Positions 35,206-47,304 of a stretch of 64,000 bases of DNA are shown here, one piece after another. The notes under the pieces were generated by a model. It was not told the origin of the DNA, did no database searches, and worked only from the letters and a program-made list of their open reading frames with translations. The first letter of the stretch is position 1. Each line of letters starts with the position of its first letter. Location: contig ML660773.1 in NCBI GenBank assembly GCA_007570785.1, positions 62,001 through 126,000 on the forward strand, read 5' to 3'. Made by a program: the position numbers and the translations under genes. The DNA comes from Antilocapra americana. Taxonomy: Eukaryota; Chordata; Mammalia; Artiodactyla; Antilocapridae.

Positions 35206-37953
35206 ATGAGGATCCTTGTCCTGCTGTTAAGCACTTTTCTTCTGCTCTCCCAAGGTTCTCCAAGTAAAAAGAGACTCTCAGCTAGAAACCCAGGGAACTG
35301 CAGAGGACGGGGTGAAGAAAAAGCTTGACTAAGAAGAAACATCCTGCAGGGGCCGCAACCTTCTTCCATTAGTCTTTAATCTCAGTCCTGATTGAGACCA
35401 GGAGTAATATGCAGTGAAAGGCTGGGCTGGTGTACACCTCCCGGCAGCGAACTTCACGACTCAGAAACGCAGGGACCTGGGGGATTCACTAACCGTCCTG
35501 ACTGCATTGCAGGACAGTTGTAGTTCTTCATTTGGGGTTTTGTGGAAAGAGATGCCTGCCTTGCCCCTTCCCACTGATGGCCCCCATCTGCTCCTGAAAA
35601 CCTTTGATCTGCACAGAAAGGGATCCCACTCACACTCCTAAAATTTTCATATCAAGTCTGAGGGTTAGGATGAAGAGAAATGCTGTAATTTCAGTAGGCA
35701 GAACAGAAACCTATCGATAATACAAATAGCAGGTGCCTCTGGCCTCTGCTGAGGAAGTTTCTAAGTTACACTGAGATGTCGGCAATCTCCTGACCCCTGT
35801 GGTAATCTGTGTACCCAGAGGCAAACTGTTAGCTTCGGCAGGGACTCGAACTCCCGCCTCCTAAAGGCTGAGCCAAATGGTCTACAGCACAGTGAGGGCA
35901 AGTCAGGTCCTCCGAGCCTCAAGTCCAGCTGTGCTGGGATGACACCGAGCATTTGATTCTGAGAAACTCCCTGATCCTCTCCAAACCACTTAGTGGATTT
36001 CCAAGGCTCCAAGGGTACCAAACCTTGTCCCCATGTAGAGTGAGTTCCTGCAGTAATTCACTTGGGTTCTTTCTTTATCCTGGAGGATTCATGTTTAGCT
36101 TAACCCTTCCTTGTTCTTTCTTTCTGGGCTGTTTCCCATGGACATCTCTTTGAAGTCCTGCTATCAGCATATTCTAGGCCTGTCAAAGTATGGTGGTAAT
36201 TTATTTATCAAAAACCAGTTTCCATTTGACCTGTGATCACAAGATGAAGAACTGGCTGTGACAGAAAGCTGGGTCTGGGGTCCCTCCAGGACCAGGGGAT
36301 GTTCATGTCGAGCTGGTCACCATTGCCTGCATTTGACCACTGGAGTCTGAGCCTGAGAAAGGCCCCAGGACGCAGGTGCTGTTGGGGGACTGTGGGGGAG
36401 TGGAGTCCAGATTGCCATGACTACCTGTGCACATCTCTGCTGCTCCTCCTCTCGGTGACTCTGTTACATACCTGCAGCTCCTTGAAATGCCCATGAAGTG
36501 GGAATGTGGGTACATAGGAGGATGATCAGTTATATAAGAAAGACCTAATTATCACTCGGTCAACCCTGAAATGCATTCCTTCGGTTCCTGCTATAAGCAG
36601 GAAGCATCTGTCTGTAGAGCCACCTCAAGCAAAGTTCTGGAGGGAGGCTCTTTGAATCCACCATCCACCTTCCCACCATCATCACCTGTGCTTCCAGGGC
36701 TCTCCTGGCTCCGCTGTGAGGTGTGACCAGCTTGTCATGTGAGAGCTAATTATTCAGCCTCAGAGCACACACTGAGAAAACCACCTCTCCCGCTTCTGCG
36801 CTTGGTCAAGGGTCACAGGATCAGGATTCCACCCCCTTTCCCCCAATGCTATACTCCTCTGCTCACTCCAGTCCAGTCTCTCCAGGCATGTGCCCAGCAG
36901 GTCACTATGAAGCACACATGTGTACCTGTCCTGGGTGTGCAATTGTGAGCATGAACACAACATCCTCCTCCCACTCAGGGAACCTGGAATTCAGCTGAGA
37001 AGACCAAATTACTTTAAAAAAATAAACTTTAATTTGGGATACAGGTTATGAAAGAATAAAAAAAGTACATCAGTAAGACCATAGTTCTGGGGCACTGAGC
37101 CACATGAAGAGAACCAGGCAGAGTTCCCTGCCGTTGACACTGAGGTGGAGCGAGGAAGGTTCCGGGAGGTTGTTCCTGGGGAGAGGAAAAAAGTGTTCCC
37201 GGCAGAGGGAAGGGTGCGGGCGGGGGCCCCTGAGACAGACGGGGGCTGGTGTGCAGGAGCCCGCGGAGTCCAGGGGCCTCTGGATGTGGGGGAGCCAGGG
37301 CCGCTGGGGGGCAGCTGGAGTCTGAAGAGAAGGCCCAGGCTCTGGGCAGCACAGCTCTGTAGGCCAAGCTAACAGGCTTGGCTGGATTTAATAAAAAAAA
37401 TTAATAGCAAACTTTTGCAGGGATTTTAAAAAGAAGTGTGACGGGAACCAATTAACTTAAATAAATAAGGTCGTGCTGGAAGCAAGCCGGACGGTGAAGT
37501 CGGTGAGCGGCCAGCGAGGAGGGCGGCGGCGGGCCCGCCGGGGAGGCCGCCATCTGGTGGCTGTGCGCCGCCGCCCGGCGTCCTCCGGTCCGCTCCAGGC
37601 TCCGCGCCCAAGCTGTGCCAGGGCCCTCCTCCTGGTGCTCGGGTCCGGTCACTCACGCTGCCTTATTCTGTCGTTTAGTGGGAAGTGACCTTGACGCAGG
37701 CAGGATATGCGGCTACGGGACTGCTCGCTGCCGGAGGAACTGTAAGAGACAAGAGTCCAGAATTGGAAAGTGCCCCAACACCTACCCGTGCTGTTTGAAA
37801 AGGTGGCATGTCAACTCACTGAATCCTCTGAAGGACAAAAGGCCGGGGGGCGCTCGGGCCCCAGACACGGCCGCCAGCCAGGCCTGCGAGCCTCGCTTCT
37901 CCGGGCCTCCCGGCTGGACCGTGCCCGGCCGACCCAGGCGTCCGGCCGAGTGA
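35206..37953 (+). CDS. DEFB104A: Beta-defensin 104, two exons, extended C terminus
   Basis: Secreted beta-defensin, ortholog of human DEFB104. Exon 1 coding is 35206-35263 (signal MRILVLLLSTFLLLSQGSP, donor TCCAA|gtaaaa). Exon 2 is 37679-37953 (acceptor tcgtttag|TGGGAAG, stop TGA). Phase 1 junction, 110 residues. Cysteines at 30, 37, 41, 51, 57 and 58 give C-x6-C-x3-C-x9-C-x5-CC. The block RICGYGTARC is identical to human, and RIGKCPNTY is nearly so. The human protein stops after about 72 residues. Here the frame stays open about 37 codons further, through GC-rich DNA that encodes a Pro/Arg/Gly/Ala-rich tail with one extra cysteine. An AATAAA lies at 38183. The defensin identity is very secure; whether the tail is translated as drawn is uncertain, since a single sequencing indel would change it. 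Confidence 0.92.
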
Positions 37954-38182
37954 GGGCCGGCCGGGGGCGCTCACGCCGTGAGCCCAGGGCCTCCGCCTGC
38001 CGCTGCACGAATGTCTGGGACTTCGAGAGATGAACCAGAAGCAGGTCCAGTCCGCCACAAGCCTGAGTGAACATCGTTCTAGTCTTTTGCCTGCCTCATA
38101 CTGACCGATCTTGTAACGTTGGGTTTCTTTTCTGATCAGCCATTCTGCTCAGTAGTTATATGTCTTTTATTAATTAACATGG

Positions 38183-38188
38183 AATAAA
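38183..38188 (+). terminator. Poly(A) signal of DEFB104
   Basis: AATAAA within catggaataaatc, 230 nt behind the DEFB104 stop codon. Confidence 0.65.
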
Positions 38189-39295
38189 TCAAGACAGAGT
38201 GCAATTTGTCTGGCATACACTGCAATTCAAAGCACAGACCTCCAGGGAGACAAACCAGAGATGCTCTGTGAGAAGGGTTGACCCCAGTGGCTGTGTGTGG
38301 AGGGCTCCATCCGGCAGATGGCAGCAGAGAGCGATTCCGCCCCTGGCTCGCTGGACGCGCCGGCCTCCTCAGCCTGACAAGCGAGAGGTGATAAAACACT
38401 AGACCTGCCTTTCCTGCCCCAACTGTACGTCAGTGAGTAGTCCAACTAATAAATGAAGAAGGGGTGATAGAGAATCTCAGTATTTTGCAAACACCCAGGG
38501 AAAGAGTGATCTGCTAACGAATGTCAACAGCCACCAAAACAAGAACAACCGGTCGCTTGGGGTCTCCTAATAGAGGTACTCAATGCCACCTACAAGCTGT
38601 GAGGCTGATTGTGCCCTTTCTCCCCAAAACGAAAAGTCACGCTTCCTGATAGTGTCACCCAGCGTCAACACGGGCTCAGTCATTTCTTCCTTGATAAGCT
38701 CCTCTTCCTGGGTTGTTTGAAAAAGTGCTCATGATGTTCTATCACATCGTCGGAAAATACTTTGAAATATATAACTCAGGGGAAATAACTTTTTTTTTTA
38801 ATGTGACCAGAGGTGCTCTTACATGCTTGGAAAATTCAGTTCTAACTCCTTAACACAGTTTAAGAGCCAATCAGAGGTCAAATGACGCTGGTCTGCTTCA
38901 GTCAGAGTTGTTTTCTTATAGGCAAAGCAAACGTGTAGAAGTCAGTTGCCCATACACTGTAAAACTTGCATCGCTTTTGAAGATACATTCTGAGGACAAG
39001 ATAGCAGTACTGTGACAGCTTTATTTATGTCATTTTAACGAACAGTAGTGCTTTAGCCATCAGCACTTGAAGCTGGTGATTTTCTGTTAATGCCATTTAT
39101 CTTGCCTCTCTCCTCCTCCTCTCTACCCCTGACCAAACCTACCCAAGGCATTCAGGCATATTATTTACTTCCTGAGAAAAATGGCTCAATGTTTGTTCCG
39201 CAACGGTGGGAAAATAATGCATCTACCCGTGTCCTTTCATGAGTACAAAGTTACTGTGGCTGCAGCCCCTCCCAGCCGGCACCCCCCAGGCCGGC
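38189..39295. other. Intergenic between DEFB104 and SPAG11
   Basis: About 1.1 kb with no exon seen. It presumably holds the upstream control region of the SPAG11 first promoter. Confidence 0.45.
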
Positions 39296-39301
39296 TATAA
39301 A
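39296..39301 (+). promoter_or_regulatory. TATA box of SPAG11 first promoter
   Basis: tataaa within ccggctataaaggaagcc, 76 nt before the exon 1 start codon. It lies in a locally GC-rich context and predicts a leader of about 45 nt. Confidence 0.75.
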
Positions 39302-39371
39302 GGAAGCCCTCCCTGTCGCCCATCCGACCTTGGCCAGCCCTGGACGTCCCAGCTGCAGCCCCCTCAGCAAC

Positions 39372-42300
39372 ATGAAGCAATTCCTCATTCCATCCACCCT
39401 TCTCCTTGTGGTTCTGCTCTTTCCAGGTAAATCAGAAACAGGACCTGGGCCTGAGGGCCAGGGTCTCTCTGCGATGGTCATTTCCAGGGTAGGAGTCACC
39501 TGGGCCTTGAGCAACTCAGCCCTGGGAGCCCGTCTCCTGGGGGGTTGCTCAGCGGGTATCTCTGCCTGAATTTGTGAACAACACTTTTTTTTTTTTTTTT
39601 TTGATGCACCCTGAAGCTTGTGGGATCTTAGTTCCCAGGCCAGGGATCAAACCCATACCCCCTGCATCAGAAGGCGAAGTCTTAACCACTGGACCACCAG
39701 AGAAGTCCTTGTCAATGCCACTCTGAAGGTACTGATGGTGCAGCTTCCCAGGAGAGAGGCTCCCAGTGCTGACTGTGCTTTCTCATCCTTTCAACACCTC
39801 CTTCCCTTCCAGAGAAGGACAGTGTGTGTCAGGAAGGACCTTGACATTCAGGGGGTCTCAACGACTACCTTGGTGACAGCCTGGTGGCTGCTCATCTTGA
39901 CTTCCACGGGGACTCAGCCTCCACCACTTCCCATTTTGGATATCTCTTATCTCTGTCTCTGCCTCTCACGCACACAGGTCACGTTTGCCTCTCTGGCAGC
40001 CCACTCCATCCATCCTCCCCTTTCTGTTTCTGCAGCTTTATTGAGGTATGGTCCTCACTCAGGGCACTGTACCTGCTTACTGTGCACAGTGTGATGAGTT
40101 TGGACATGTGTAAACCGCCCGTGGCCTTGTCCCTATGGCCAAGGGGACGGACACCTCTGTGCCTCCCAGAGCTTCTGAGTCCCTCCCTGTGCTTGTGTTT
40201 TCCTGTGGTTACAATGCTTACTTAACATGAGATCTTCCCACCTAGCAAATTTGGAAGCGCACAGGCTGTGTTGTCACCTAAGCTGGACAGCAGGCCTGGG
40301 ACACGTCCGTCCTGCGTGATCATTGATGGATGATCCCCTGCCCCTCTCACTTCCACTCTTCGCTCATATCTTGGAGTATAAGCCCCTCCTCACTCTCCTG
40401 GGCCTGTGAACATTCTCTGCTGTGTGTTTACCCTGAAACAGAACTTTCCGGAGTCCCACATGCTAACCACCAGGACCCAGAGGGTCCTAGGAAGCAAGAA
40501 GAATCCCCGGGACGGGGAGCAAACAGGTCTCACCCACTTCACCACCACGTAAAGCGCTACCTCATGCCTCGCACGGCCCCCTTCCCGGGTAAGTGACAGA
40601 GCCTGGGATGGGTCGATCCATGGGCAGGACCCTCAGAGGAAGAACGGATGAGAGGTGACTCTGGGGGCCGGTGGGCTGAGTGGTGCCAGGGAGTCAGGGT
40701 CTCAGGACCCTCCCCAGGTGTCCTGGGCAATATGTGCATGGCTTAGTCTGCTCTGCCTGTGGGAAGGTCAGGGAGGAGTAGGACAGACCCCCAGGGGGGA
40801 CCCCTGAAGGCCTCATGAAAGGTGGGAGCATCAAGCAAAGAGAATGCAAGGAGACTGTGACACAGCTGGCTTGGAGACTGACTGCGATGCTCTCAGAGTG
40901 GTCCACGGGCTGTGATCTGCCTGCGGGAGCTTCTGACCCACATGACTTCTGTGTCCCCGGTGTGCTTTCTCCAAAGTCACGTGCAGACTAGTGGAGAATG
41001 TAAACCTGAGCAGAGACCCAGAGATCAGCTGCCACGTTCACTGTGTAAAGCCCACGGGCAGAGCAGGGCTCAGCGTGTTACAGGTTCTCAGTGATGATGC
41101 CTTGAGTCAATCCTCAGGTGAACTGGTTTTGCTTCATGAAAAAAATGCTCAGTGGACTTATTTATTGTTATAAACTTGTCTTTATTGTACAGGAGATTCA
41201 TAACACTGGATCGTTTTGCCTTATAAGTTACGGAGGCACGCTAGAAGACTAGGACGTTATCACAAACAATAATGATAATATTTATATTCTGCTCACTTTA
41301 TGTGGGTCTGTTCCAGCTGCTTCCCATAATTTCATTTAATCTTCACAATAGACTTAGGAGATAAGCCCTACCTATTATTGTCCCCACTTTGCAGATGAGT
41401 AAACTGAGAAGAACAAGTGGACTGTCCCCAGGGGATGACAGATCTGTTAGCAGCGGGGCCAGCCAAGTGGTCTCCAAATACTCTGCCATTTTCCCTCTGG
41501 TTGCTCCTACCTATTGGTTAGAAGATTCCAGGGCCAGAGGCTTCTAGGACCAAAGTATGCCCCACTCGTTTTAATTAATAGGATAATGACTTGTGTATAG
41601 TAAGCACCAGTGATGTGCTGGGTGCTTTGCTAGAACTCACACACACTGAGAAGATAGGCTCTATCACCTCCTTTTGAGGGTCAGGCGACCCTCAGCTCTT
41701 TGAAGAGTTGCTCTCTTAACCATGGCCGCCTAAGCAGCAATCAATCATTGCCATCGAAGCCGTGACACAAACAATCTTTGGATTGTGTCGGGGTCCGACT
41801 CAATGAATAACAGATCTGAGGAGGTAACCCTCTCTCTCGGAAGAAGCAGTTGACTTTACAGGTTTGAACTTGAAGCCATGAGCCTTACGGGGTATTGAAA
41901 ACAATCGAAGACAGGGGAGTAGACAATAGCAGCGTCTCTGGGGTTTCCAGAGGATGCAGGTAGAGAAGCCAGTGGGGCTGTTGTTCATTAGGACAAAGTT
42001 TCAGTGATGCTAGAGGTGTGCTGTGCATCATAAAGCCTATAGCTGATGGTGCAGGCTGTGCATTCAAATAGTTGTTAAGAGAGTAGATCTTATGTTCTCA
42101 CCACAAGAGAAACAAAAACAAAGCAAAAACAAAGGGACACAGGGAGATTTTGGCAGGTGATGAATATGTTTACGACTTTGATTATGGTGATAGTATCAGG
42201 ATTTCTTTTTATTTTTTTTTGCGGGGTGGGGGCTGACTGTGTTGGATGGCTTGCAGGACCTTAATTCCCCAACCGGGATCAAACCCAGGGCCTTGGCAAT

Positions 42301-43582
42301 GAAAATACCAAATCCTAACCGCTGGACTGGCAGGGAATTCCCTACATTCAGGTTTTTATAGGTTAAAAAAAAAAAAAAAAAGACGACTGTTCTGAAAATG
42401 AAGTGATAAGAAAATAGTTTGATTGATCAATTGATTCATTGATCTAATCAAATAATTGTAAGGCTTACTGATGACAGAAATTAGGACAGAAAGAGGGTAA
42501 CTCCTCTTCAAATCTCAAAGGTCAAATCTCACAGCAGCAGCGCCTCTGATAAGCAGAGTACCTGGGCGTGGTGTCCGTCAGAAACTTTCCCCACTTATTG
42601 CTAAACCTCTGATATAGTGCCTCTGCTTTCATTGTGTTCAGCAACTGTTTCTTTTCTTTTAATTTACTTATTTCTTCCGCTGGGTCAGGTCTCAGTCACA
42701 GCATGCCGGAGGCTTAGCTGCTCAGAGGCAGGTGGGATCTTAGTTCCCAGACCAGGGATCAAACCCATGTCCCTGCATTGCCAGGTTGGATTCTTAACCA
42801 CTGTACCACCAGGGAAGTCTCCCAGCTTTTTGTTTCATCATTGCACCATAATATATTATTTAAGAGAAAAATTTGTTTACCAATTTCAATACTTGAAGTA
42901 CAGAGTGAGATATTAATACAATTTCTCCAGTAACTTGACTCGTGTTTCAGATAGATCCAGGAACTCTCTCACAGCAGTGGGGAGAAAACACATCTTTTTA
43001 ACTCTTTGCAGTTCTACCCTCTGCCACCCCTGCTTGCTGGGCCTAGGTGTGGCATCTCCCTCACAGGATGGCTCTCCCCACTCTCCTCAGGGACCCCTGC
43101 ACTCAGGATACGTCTCATGAGGCCGTGGCACTTCACACTTGGCCTCAGCAAGTCCTTCTTTGTCCCCCTACACAACTTCTAGATTATTTGAAGTACAACA
43201 TTTGTATCCTAAAGCATCCCTCACCATTTCTTGCCAGTTGCCCCTGAATTGAAAGTTCATTTTTCAAAGAGAGTGAAGGTGACTTTTAAGCCAGAATCAA
43301 GGATCTGAGTTTGATGGTAGATAGTATACAAAAGAAGTCCATTTCCTATCCCTTGCCATCCTCCACCATACGCCTTTGGGTTAAGATAACTAATGTCTGG
43401 TTCTTGAGATTGTCTTAAGATGCTAACGTTGACTGTTTCTTTATACAGATACAGAATCACAATACAAAGTTATCAAGTGCTTAAAAGCCAGTGGCAGATG
43501 TCAAACATTTTGTAATTACATGGAATTCCAATTAGGCTATTGCTCTAAAAAAAAAGACGCCTGCTGCTTACCTTTGAACTGA
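39372..43582 (+). CDS. SPAG11B: SPAG11 (EP2/HE2), isoform C type, three exons
   Basis: Epididymal sperm-associated secretory protein with a pro-peptide followed by a beta-defensin-like domain. Exon 1 is 39372-39426 (signal MKQFLIPSTLLLVVLLFP, donor CCAG|gtaaat). Exon 2 is 40442-40588 (acceptor gaaacag|AACTTTCC, donor CCCGG|gtaagt). Exon 3 is 43449-43582 (acceptor tatacag|ATACAG, stop TGA). All junctions are phase 1; 111 residues. Exon 2 encodes a hydrophilic pro-region with an N-glycosylation sequon (NRS, residue 46) and a furin-like cleavage site HHHVKR at residues 52-57, as in human HAVKR. Exon 3 gives cysteines 78, 85, 89, 99, 106 and 107, spacing x6-x3-x9-x6-CC, with CNYME and CSKKKDACC as in human isoform C. 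Exon 2 is 147 nt, so skipping it keeps frame. AATAAA at 43842. Confidence 0.93.
39585..39712 (-). repeat. CHR-type SINE in SPAG11 intron 1
   Basis: Starts with a long T run (the reversed A tail), then gcttgtgggatcttagttcc, and ends aaccactggaccaccagagaagtcc (split at about 39684-39708). Confidence 0.88.
40025..40215. repeat. LINE-1 3' region fragment (old)
   Basis: Text such as gctttattgaggtatggtcc and gtttggacatgtgtaaaccg resembles the diverged 3' region of old L1 elements. Confidence 0.5.
40589..42198. other. SPAG11 intron 2, first part
   Basis: Part of the 2.9-kb intron between the pro-peptide exon and the isoform-C exon. About 41280-41460 resembles an old diverged interspersed repeat ('gcagatgagtaaactgagaa' type text near 41392). 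No further exon recognised. Confidence 0.4.
42200..42345 (-). repeat. CHR-type SINE in SPAG11 intron 2
   Basis: Minus-strand copy starting tttctttttattttttttt and ending ctaaccgctggactggcagg gaattccc. The B-box region (ccgggatcaaacccagggcc) is recognisable. Confidence 0.82.
42655..42822 (-). repeat. CHR-type SINE in SPAG11 intron 2
   Basis: Minus-strand copy with gtgggatcttagttcccaga, gggatcaaacccatgtccct, and the end accactgtaccaccagggaagtc (42799-42821). Confidence 0.85.
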
Positions 43583-43841
43583 GGTGTTGACATGGAAGCC
43601 AAAACTGGCCGCTGTCTCCTGGGCCTTCCATCCTAATGCAGGTGTTTTGAACAAGAGCTGAAAGGCTGAGCAGAGAGGAACTGAGCCTTTGTCGGTGGCA
43701 ACAGCCTAAACTTTCACTGCAGAAAAGGAAAAGATGAAAACTGCCCTGTGGATCTTTTGATGTGATCTTAGAGAAAATGGCTAGCTTGAGATATACAATA
43801 TTTTCCAGATCAACACAATTTTTACTGGTAGATGTGGATGT

Positions 43842-43847
43842 AATAAA
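43842..43847 (+). terminator. Poly(A) signal of SPAG11 isoform C
   Basis: AATAAA within tgtaataaactc, 260 nt after the isoform-C stop codon. Confidence 0.6.
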
Positions 43848-45276
43848 CTCTCCCAGGAAAACATTCAAATCATTTGTTCTTTTAAACATATTTTTAAGTA
43901 CCTCCTTTGATTCCTAAGCACTGGGGAATATAATGAATCTGAAGTAGGAATATGTGGGGAGAAAGATATCTCAATAAATAAAAACAATAGGATGCTACAT
44001 ATTCTAAAATGTGTGTGTATCCAGCATGGAGGGAAGATGAATACAAACAGAATTAAGAAAGGATTCCTGAGAAAATTTGAGCAGGATTTTGGAGTATGAT
44101 TAGGAGTTTGTTAAGTGAAAGAGAAGCAGAGATTCTCAGGCAAAGGGTGCAGTTGGTAGGAATTCACGGAATCTTGAAAGAATGATTTGCTAAGAAAATG
44201 TGGAAAAGCTCAGAATAACTGTAGAAGAGAGGGACTGATTACAAGTATCCCATGAGGAGGGTTCAGGAAAAGTATGTGACATTGTCAAAGAAAGAAGAAA
44301 CATTATACTAAAGACTTGGGGCAGCTGAACAAGAGAAGGTTCCCAGGTACTCCAGGGATGTGAACATAATCATACTTGAGTGTTGGAATGTTCATTCCAA
44401 CAAAAGAATTGGGCCTGGACTGGAAATGTGGGAGACCGGAGGCCGGAAAGGAAGAGATGCTCCTGACAATGGAGGCCAAGGTCAGTGACTGTAGCGGAGA
44501 CAGTGCTCTGAAGAGGGAACAATTAAGGGGTTTCTGTGGAGACTGGGGTCACACCTTTGGTGACAGAGGAGAAGAAAGGAAGGGAAAACGTCCCGGGGAT
44601 CAGGCAACATCGGGAATGAGGGGAGCAGGAGGAGCAAGGGGCTGGCTACATAGGTCTAGGGAATGGTGGGTTTGAAGCCTGAAGCATTCGCCATTTCCAA
44701 CTGGGACCTGGAGGGACTTAATGGATTCCAAGAGAGAGGAGACAAGAAGTAAGAGTCAAAGTTAGCCATAGAAAAGGACGAAATAACTGGACAGATGGCA
44801 TTATTTGTCCATAATAATGCCAACAGGATACAATTTTTGTATATTTGATATAAAATTAATTGTGAAAAATATGTCCAAAAGGAAACAAAAATATTTTCAT
44901 TTCCAGTGTTAAGATTATTGGTGATTTTAAGTGATTTTTATCTTAAAAAAATGACTGTCAAATTATTGAGGTACTCTTCAATTTTACATTTAGAAAGACA
45001 AAATTGATGTGCCTAAGGATAAATAAGTATGTATGTGTAAACAAAGACTACTTCGACCCTAGGCAGAGACAGTCTATAGTAGACTTAAATGGCCTCAAGA
45101 AACTCATAAGTGTAACATAAGGAAGGACTTCCTGGGCATTGAGATTATGAAACAGTAAAGCATGCTCTCCAGAGAGGATTTTGCAGTTCTGCCCGGAGAC
45201 AAGGGAGTGATCCCCTGGCTCCTCAGGGTCGGTTCTGAGCCAGCAGCTCTGTTAGTCACCTTGTCTGTCTTTTCAG
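43848..45276. other. SPAG11 intragenic interval, no exon recognised
   Basis: No defensin-like exon or repeat family identified with confidence. The interval ends at the strong acceptor-like tract gtctgtcttttcag (45263-45276). Confidence 0.4.
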
Positions 45277-45803
45277 GGAAGCAACTGAGCGCAGGGCCCC
45301 AGGCCTGGCCAGGCTTTTTAGACACCTGCTGTACTCCTGGTGGGAAGAGACTCTGTAGGCAACAGGATGCTCCGGGTCATTGCGGAGCCAGTTGTAACAC
45401 ACCTGGCTGCCTGCTGTCTGCTCCCCTCGCCCACTGTCCACACACCGTGTCCTCTCTGCCCACTGCACCCGGAGAAGCCTTCCCCCAGAAGGCTTTGATC
45501 ACTCTGATCCCACTGAGTCATCCACTGCCCAGAACTTCCCGGTCATCAGGAAGCCCAGGGTCTGCTGGGGCGGGGCCAGGGTGGCCAGGCTCTGTCAATC
45601 ACATCCCCTTTTGGCTTCCTATGACTAATGATGGCCGCACCTGGTCTCTCCTTCCTGTCTCCACACCCGGTGGTCGCCACGGCCCTGCAGGTTCGGCCTG
45701 CTCTGAGCTGGTTTGCCCTTATCTCTTGGGTCATAGGATCATAGGAGGTGACCTTACTGGACCCAGGGAATCTCTTAGCAATAAAAACAAAAATGAAAAT
45801 TAG
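45277..45803 (+). other. Candidate cysteine-rich alternative terminal exon
   Basis: A good acceptor (ccttgtctgtcttttcag, ending at 45276) precedes an open frame from 45277 to the stop at 45801-45803. Read in phase 1, the phase used by every SPAG11 donor, it begins GKQLSAGPQAWPGFLDTCC and has nine cysteines within about the first 60 residues, then a long low-complexity tail. It is not a canonical beta-defensin pattern and I do not recognise it. It could be an alternative SPAG11 3' exon, since cattle SPAG11 is known for several splice forms, or it could be chance. Confidence 0.25.
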
Positions 45804-46064
45804 TCTGTCCTAATGAAGAGAGCCAGACACAATTGAGCAATTAACACACTGACATTAACACTAATGAAGAGAAATTGAGTTCATTAACACATCACCTTTA
45901 TTGATGGACCAGAGAGGTTTCCTGGGGTCAGATGAGTCACATCAGTGTCACTGATGAGGACAGCAGGAATGGGATTGACCTCAGCAGCCAGGGGCAGGGG
46001 GTGCCTCCCACAGGGACCGATGAAATGGCTCTGTTATAGGTCTATGTGCACCAGCGGGCATGGG
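45804..46064. other. No exon recognised
   Basis: Short SPAG11 intragenic stretch between the candidate exon and a SINE. No signal seen. Confidence 0.35.
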
Positions 46065-46265
46065 CTTCCCTGGTGGCTCAGAAGGTAAAGACTCCACCTA
46101 CAATGTAGGAGACCTGGGTTCGATCCCTGGGTCAGGAAGATCCCCTGGGTCAGGAAATGGCAACCCACTCCAGTATTTTTGTTTGGAGAATCCCATGGAC
46201 AGAGGAGCCTAGAGGGCTACAGCCCATGACGTTGCCAAGAGTCAGACACAGCTGAGCACACATGC
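46065..46265 (+). repeat. Bov-tA SINE
   Basis: Plus-strand copy with gcttccctggtggctcagaa, ggttcgatccctgggtcagg, and the body ending agtcagacacagctgagcac. Confidence 0.9.
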
Positions 46266-47299
46266 CTCAGTGGGCACTGTGGCAAAGCTTTCAGGAGAAC
46301 AAGAAGGCCTCAGAGGACCTGTTGGTGTTTCTCTTCCAGCAGCTTCCTCCTTTCTCTGAGTTCTGAGAGCTCCTCTAGGTGCAACTTCCTGCCTGTCCAT
46401 CCAAGGCTCCTGTAATGGTGGGTAGTTATCATGTCTGCCTCGTTGTAGGACAAATTAAGAGCAGCGTTTGTTGAGCCAACCTAGATGATGTGGTGATCAG
46501 GTGACAATGTCAGGACCCTGACCCAGCTTACTCTGAGCCAGAAATCTCAAGGTGTGGGTGTGGGCTTTTCTGCCTTACACAACTTTGCTATACCTAAGAC
46601 AACACACATTTCTTTCTGAGGATGTTTCCTGGCAGCACTGACTGGGACAGGCTTCTCAACAGCCCTGGACAGGGGCTTTCCGGGCTGGAAGGCTTGTGGC
46701 TCTGTGAGTCCCCGATGATTTTGGATCCGAGTGTGTGAGTACAAGCAGCACTTGTGGGAATGCCAGGTACTTGGATTCTAGTCTCAACTCCAACGATGAT
46801 TGTGTTGATGCCCTGGGTAACCCTTGATGAGCACAGTGAGCAAAAATGTCCTGAGCCCAGCGGCCTGTGATTGTGTGAATGAGTAATGCATCGTGGGAAA
46901 CAAGCAGCATGACCACGGTTGGCGAAGACCATGAAACAGACGTCTGTCCTGGAGACGTATTTCCATCAGTCATGCGAGAACCTCGGGAGATAAAGGAAAC
47001 CTGACTGCACGGGCTTGGCGTGCTCTCCAGCGATGAATCATACTGCGCCTGGAACAGAAAAAAGACCTGCAAGACAAGTGAAGCAAGAGTTTGGTTTAAG
47101 ATGTTAAGTAAATGGTAAATAATTGCCCCAACTTTCTCCCTGGCTTAGCCAAGGATCAGGTTAGCTGTACAGGGGGTTTGTGTAAAATGGGGGATTATAA
47201 GAAGTAACTGAAGAATTGAGTTAAGATAGTGAAAAGAAAGCCCAAAGGAGTTTCCAGGGCTTGGAGGAAAGGAGGCTGGTTATGCTGACCAGTCACTCT
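46266..47299. other. SPAG11 intragenic interval, no exon recognised
   Basis: Several overlapping minus-strand frames (46594-47072) lack domains or splice support and are not called. Confidence 0.4.
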
Positions 47300-47304
47300 T
47301 TAAC

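Noticed and set aside
39618..40094. 158-codon frame in SPAG11 intron 1
   Set aside because: It begins inside a CHR SINE and runs into old L1-like sequence; no domain.
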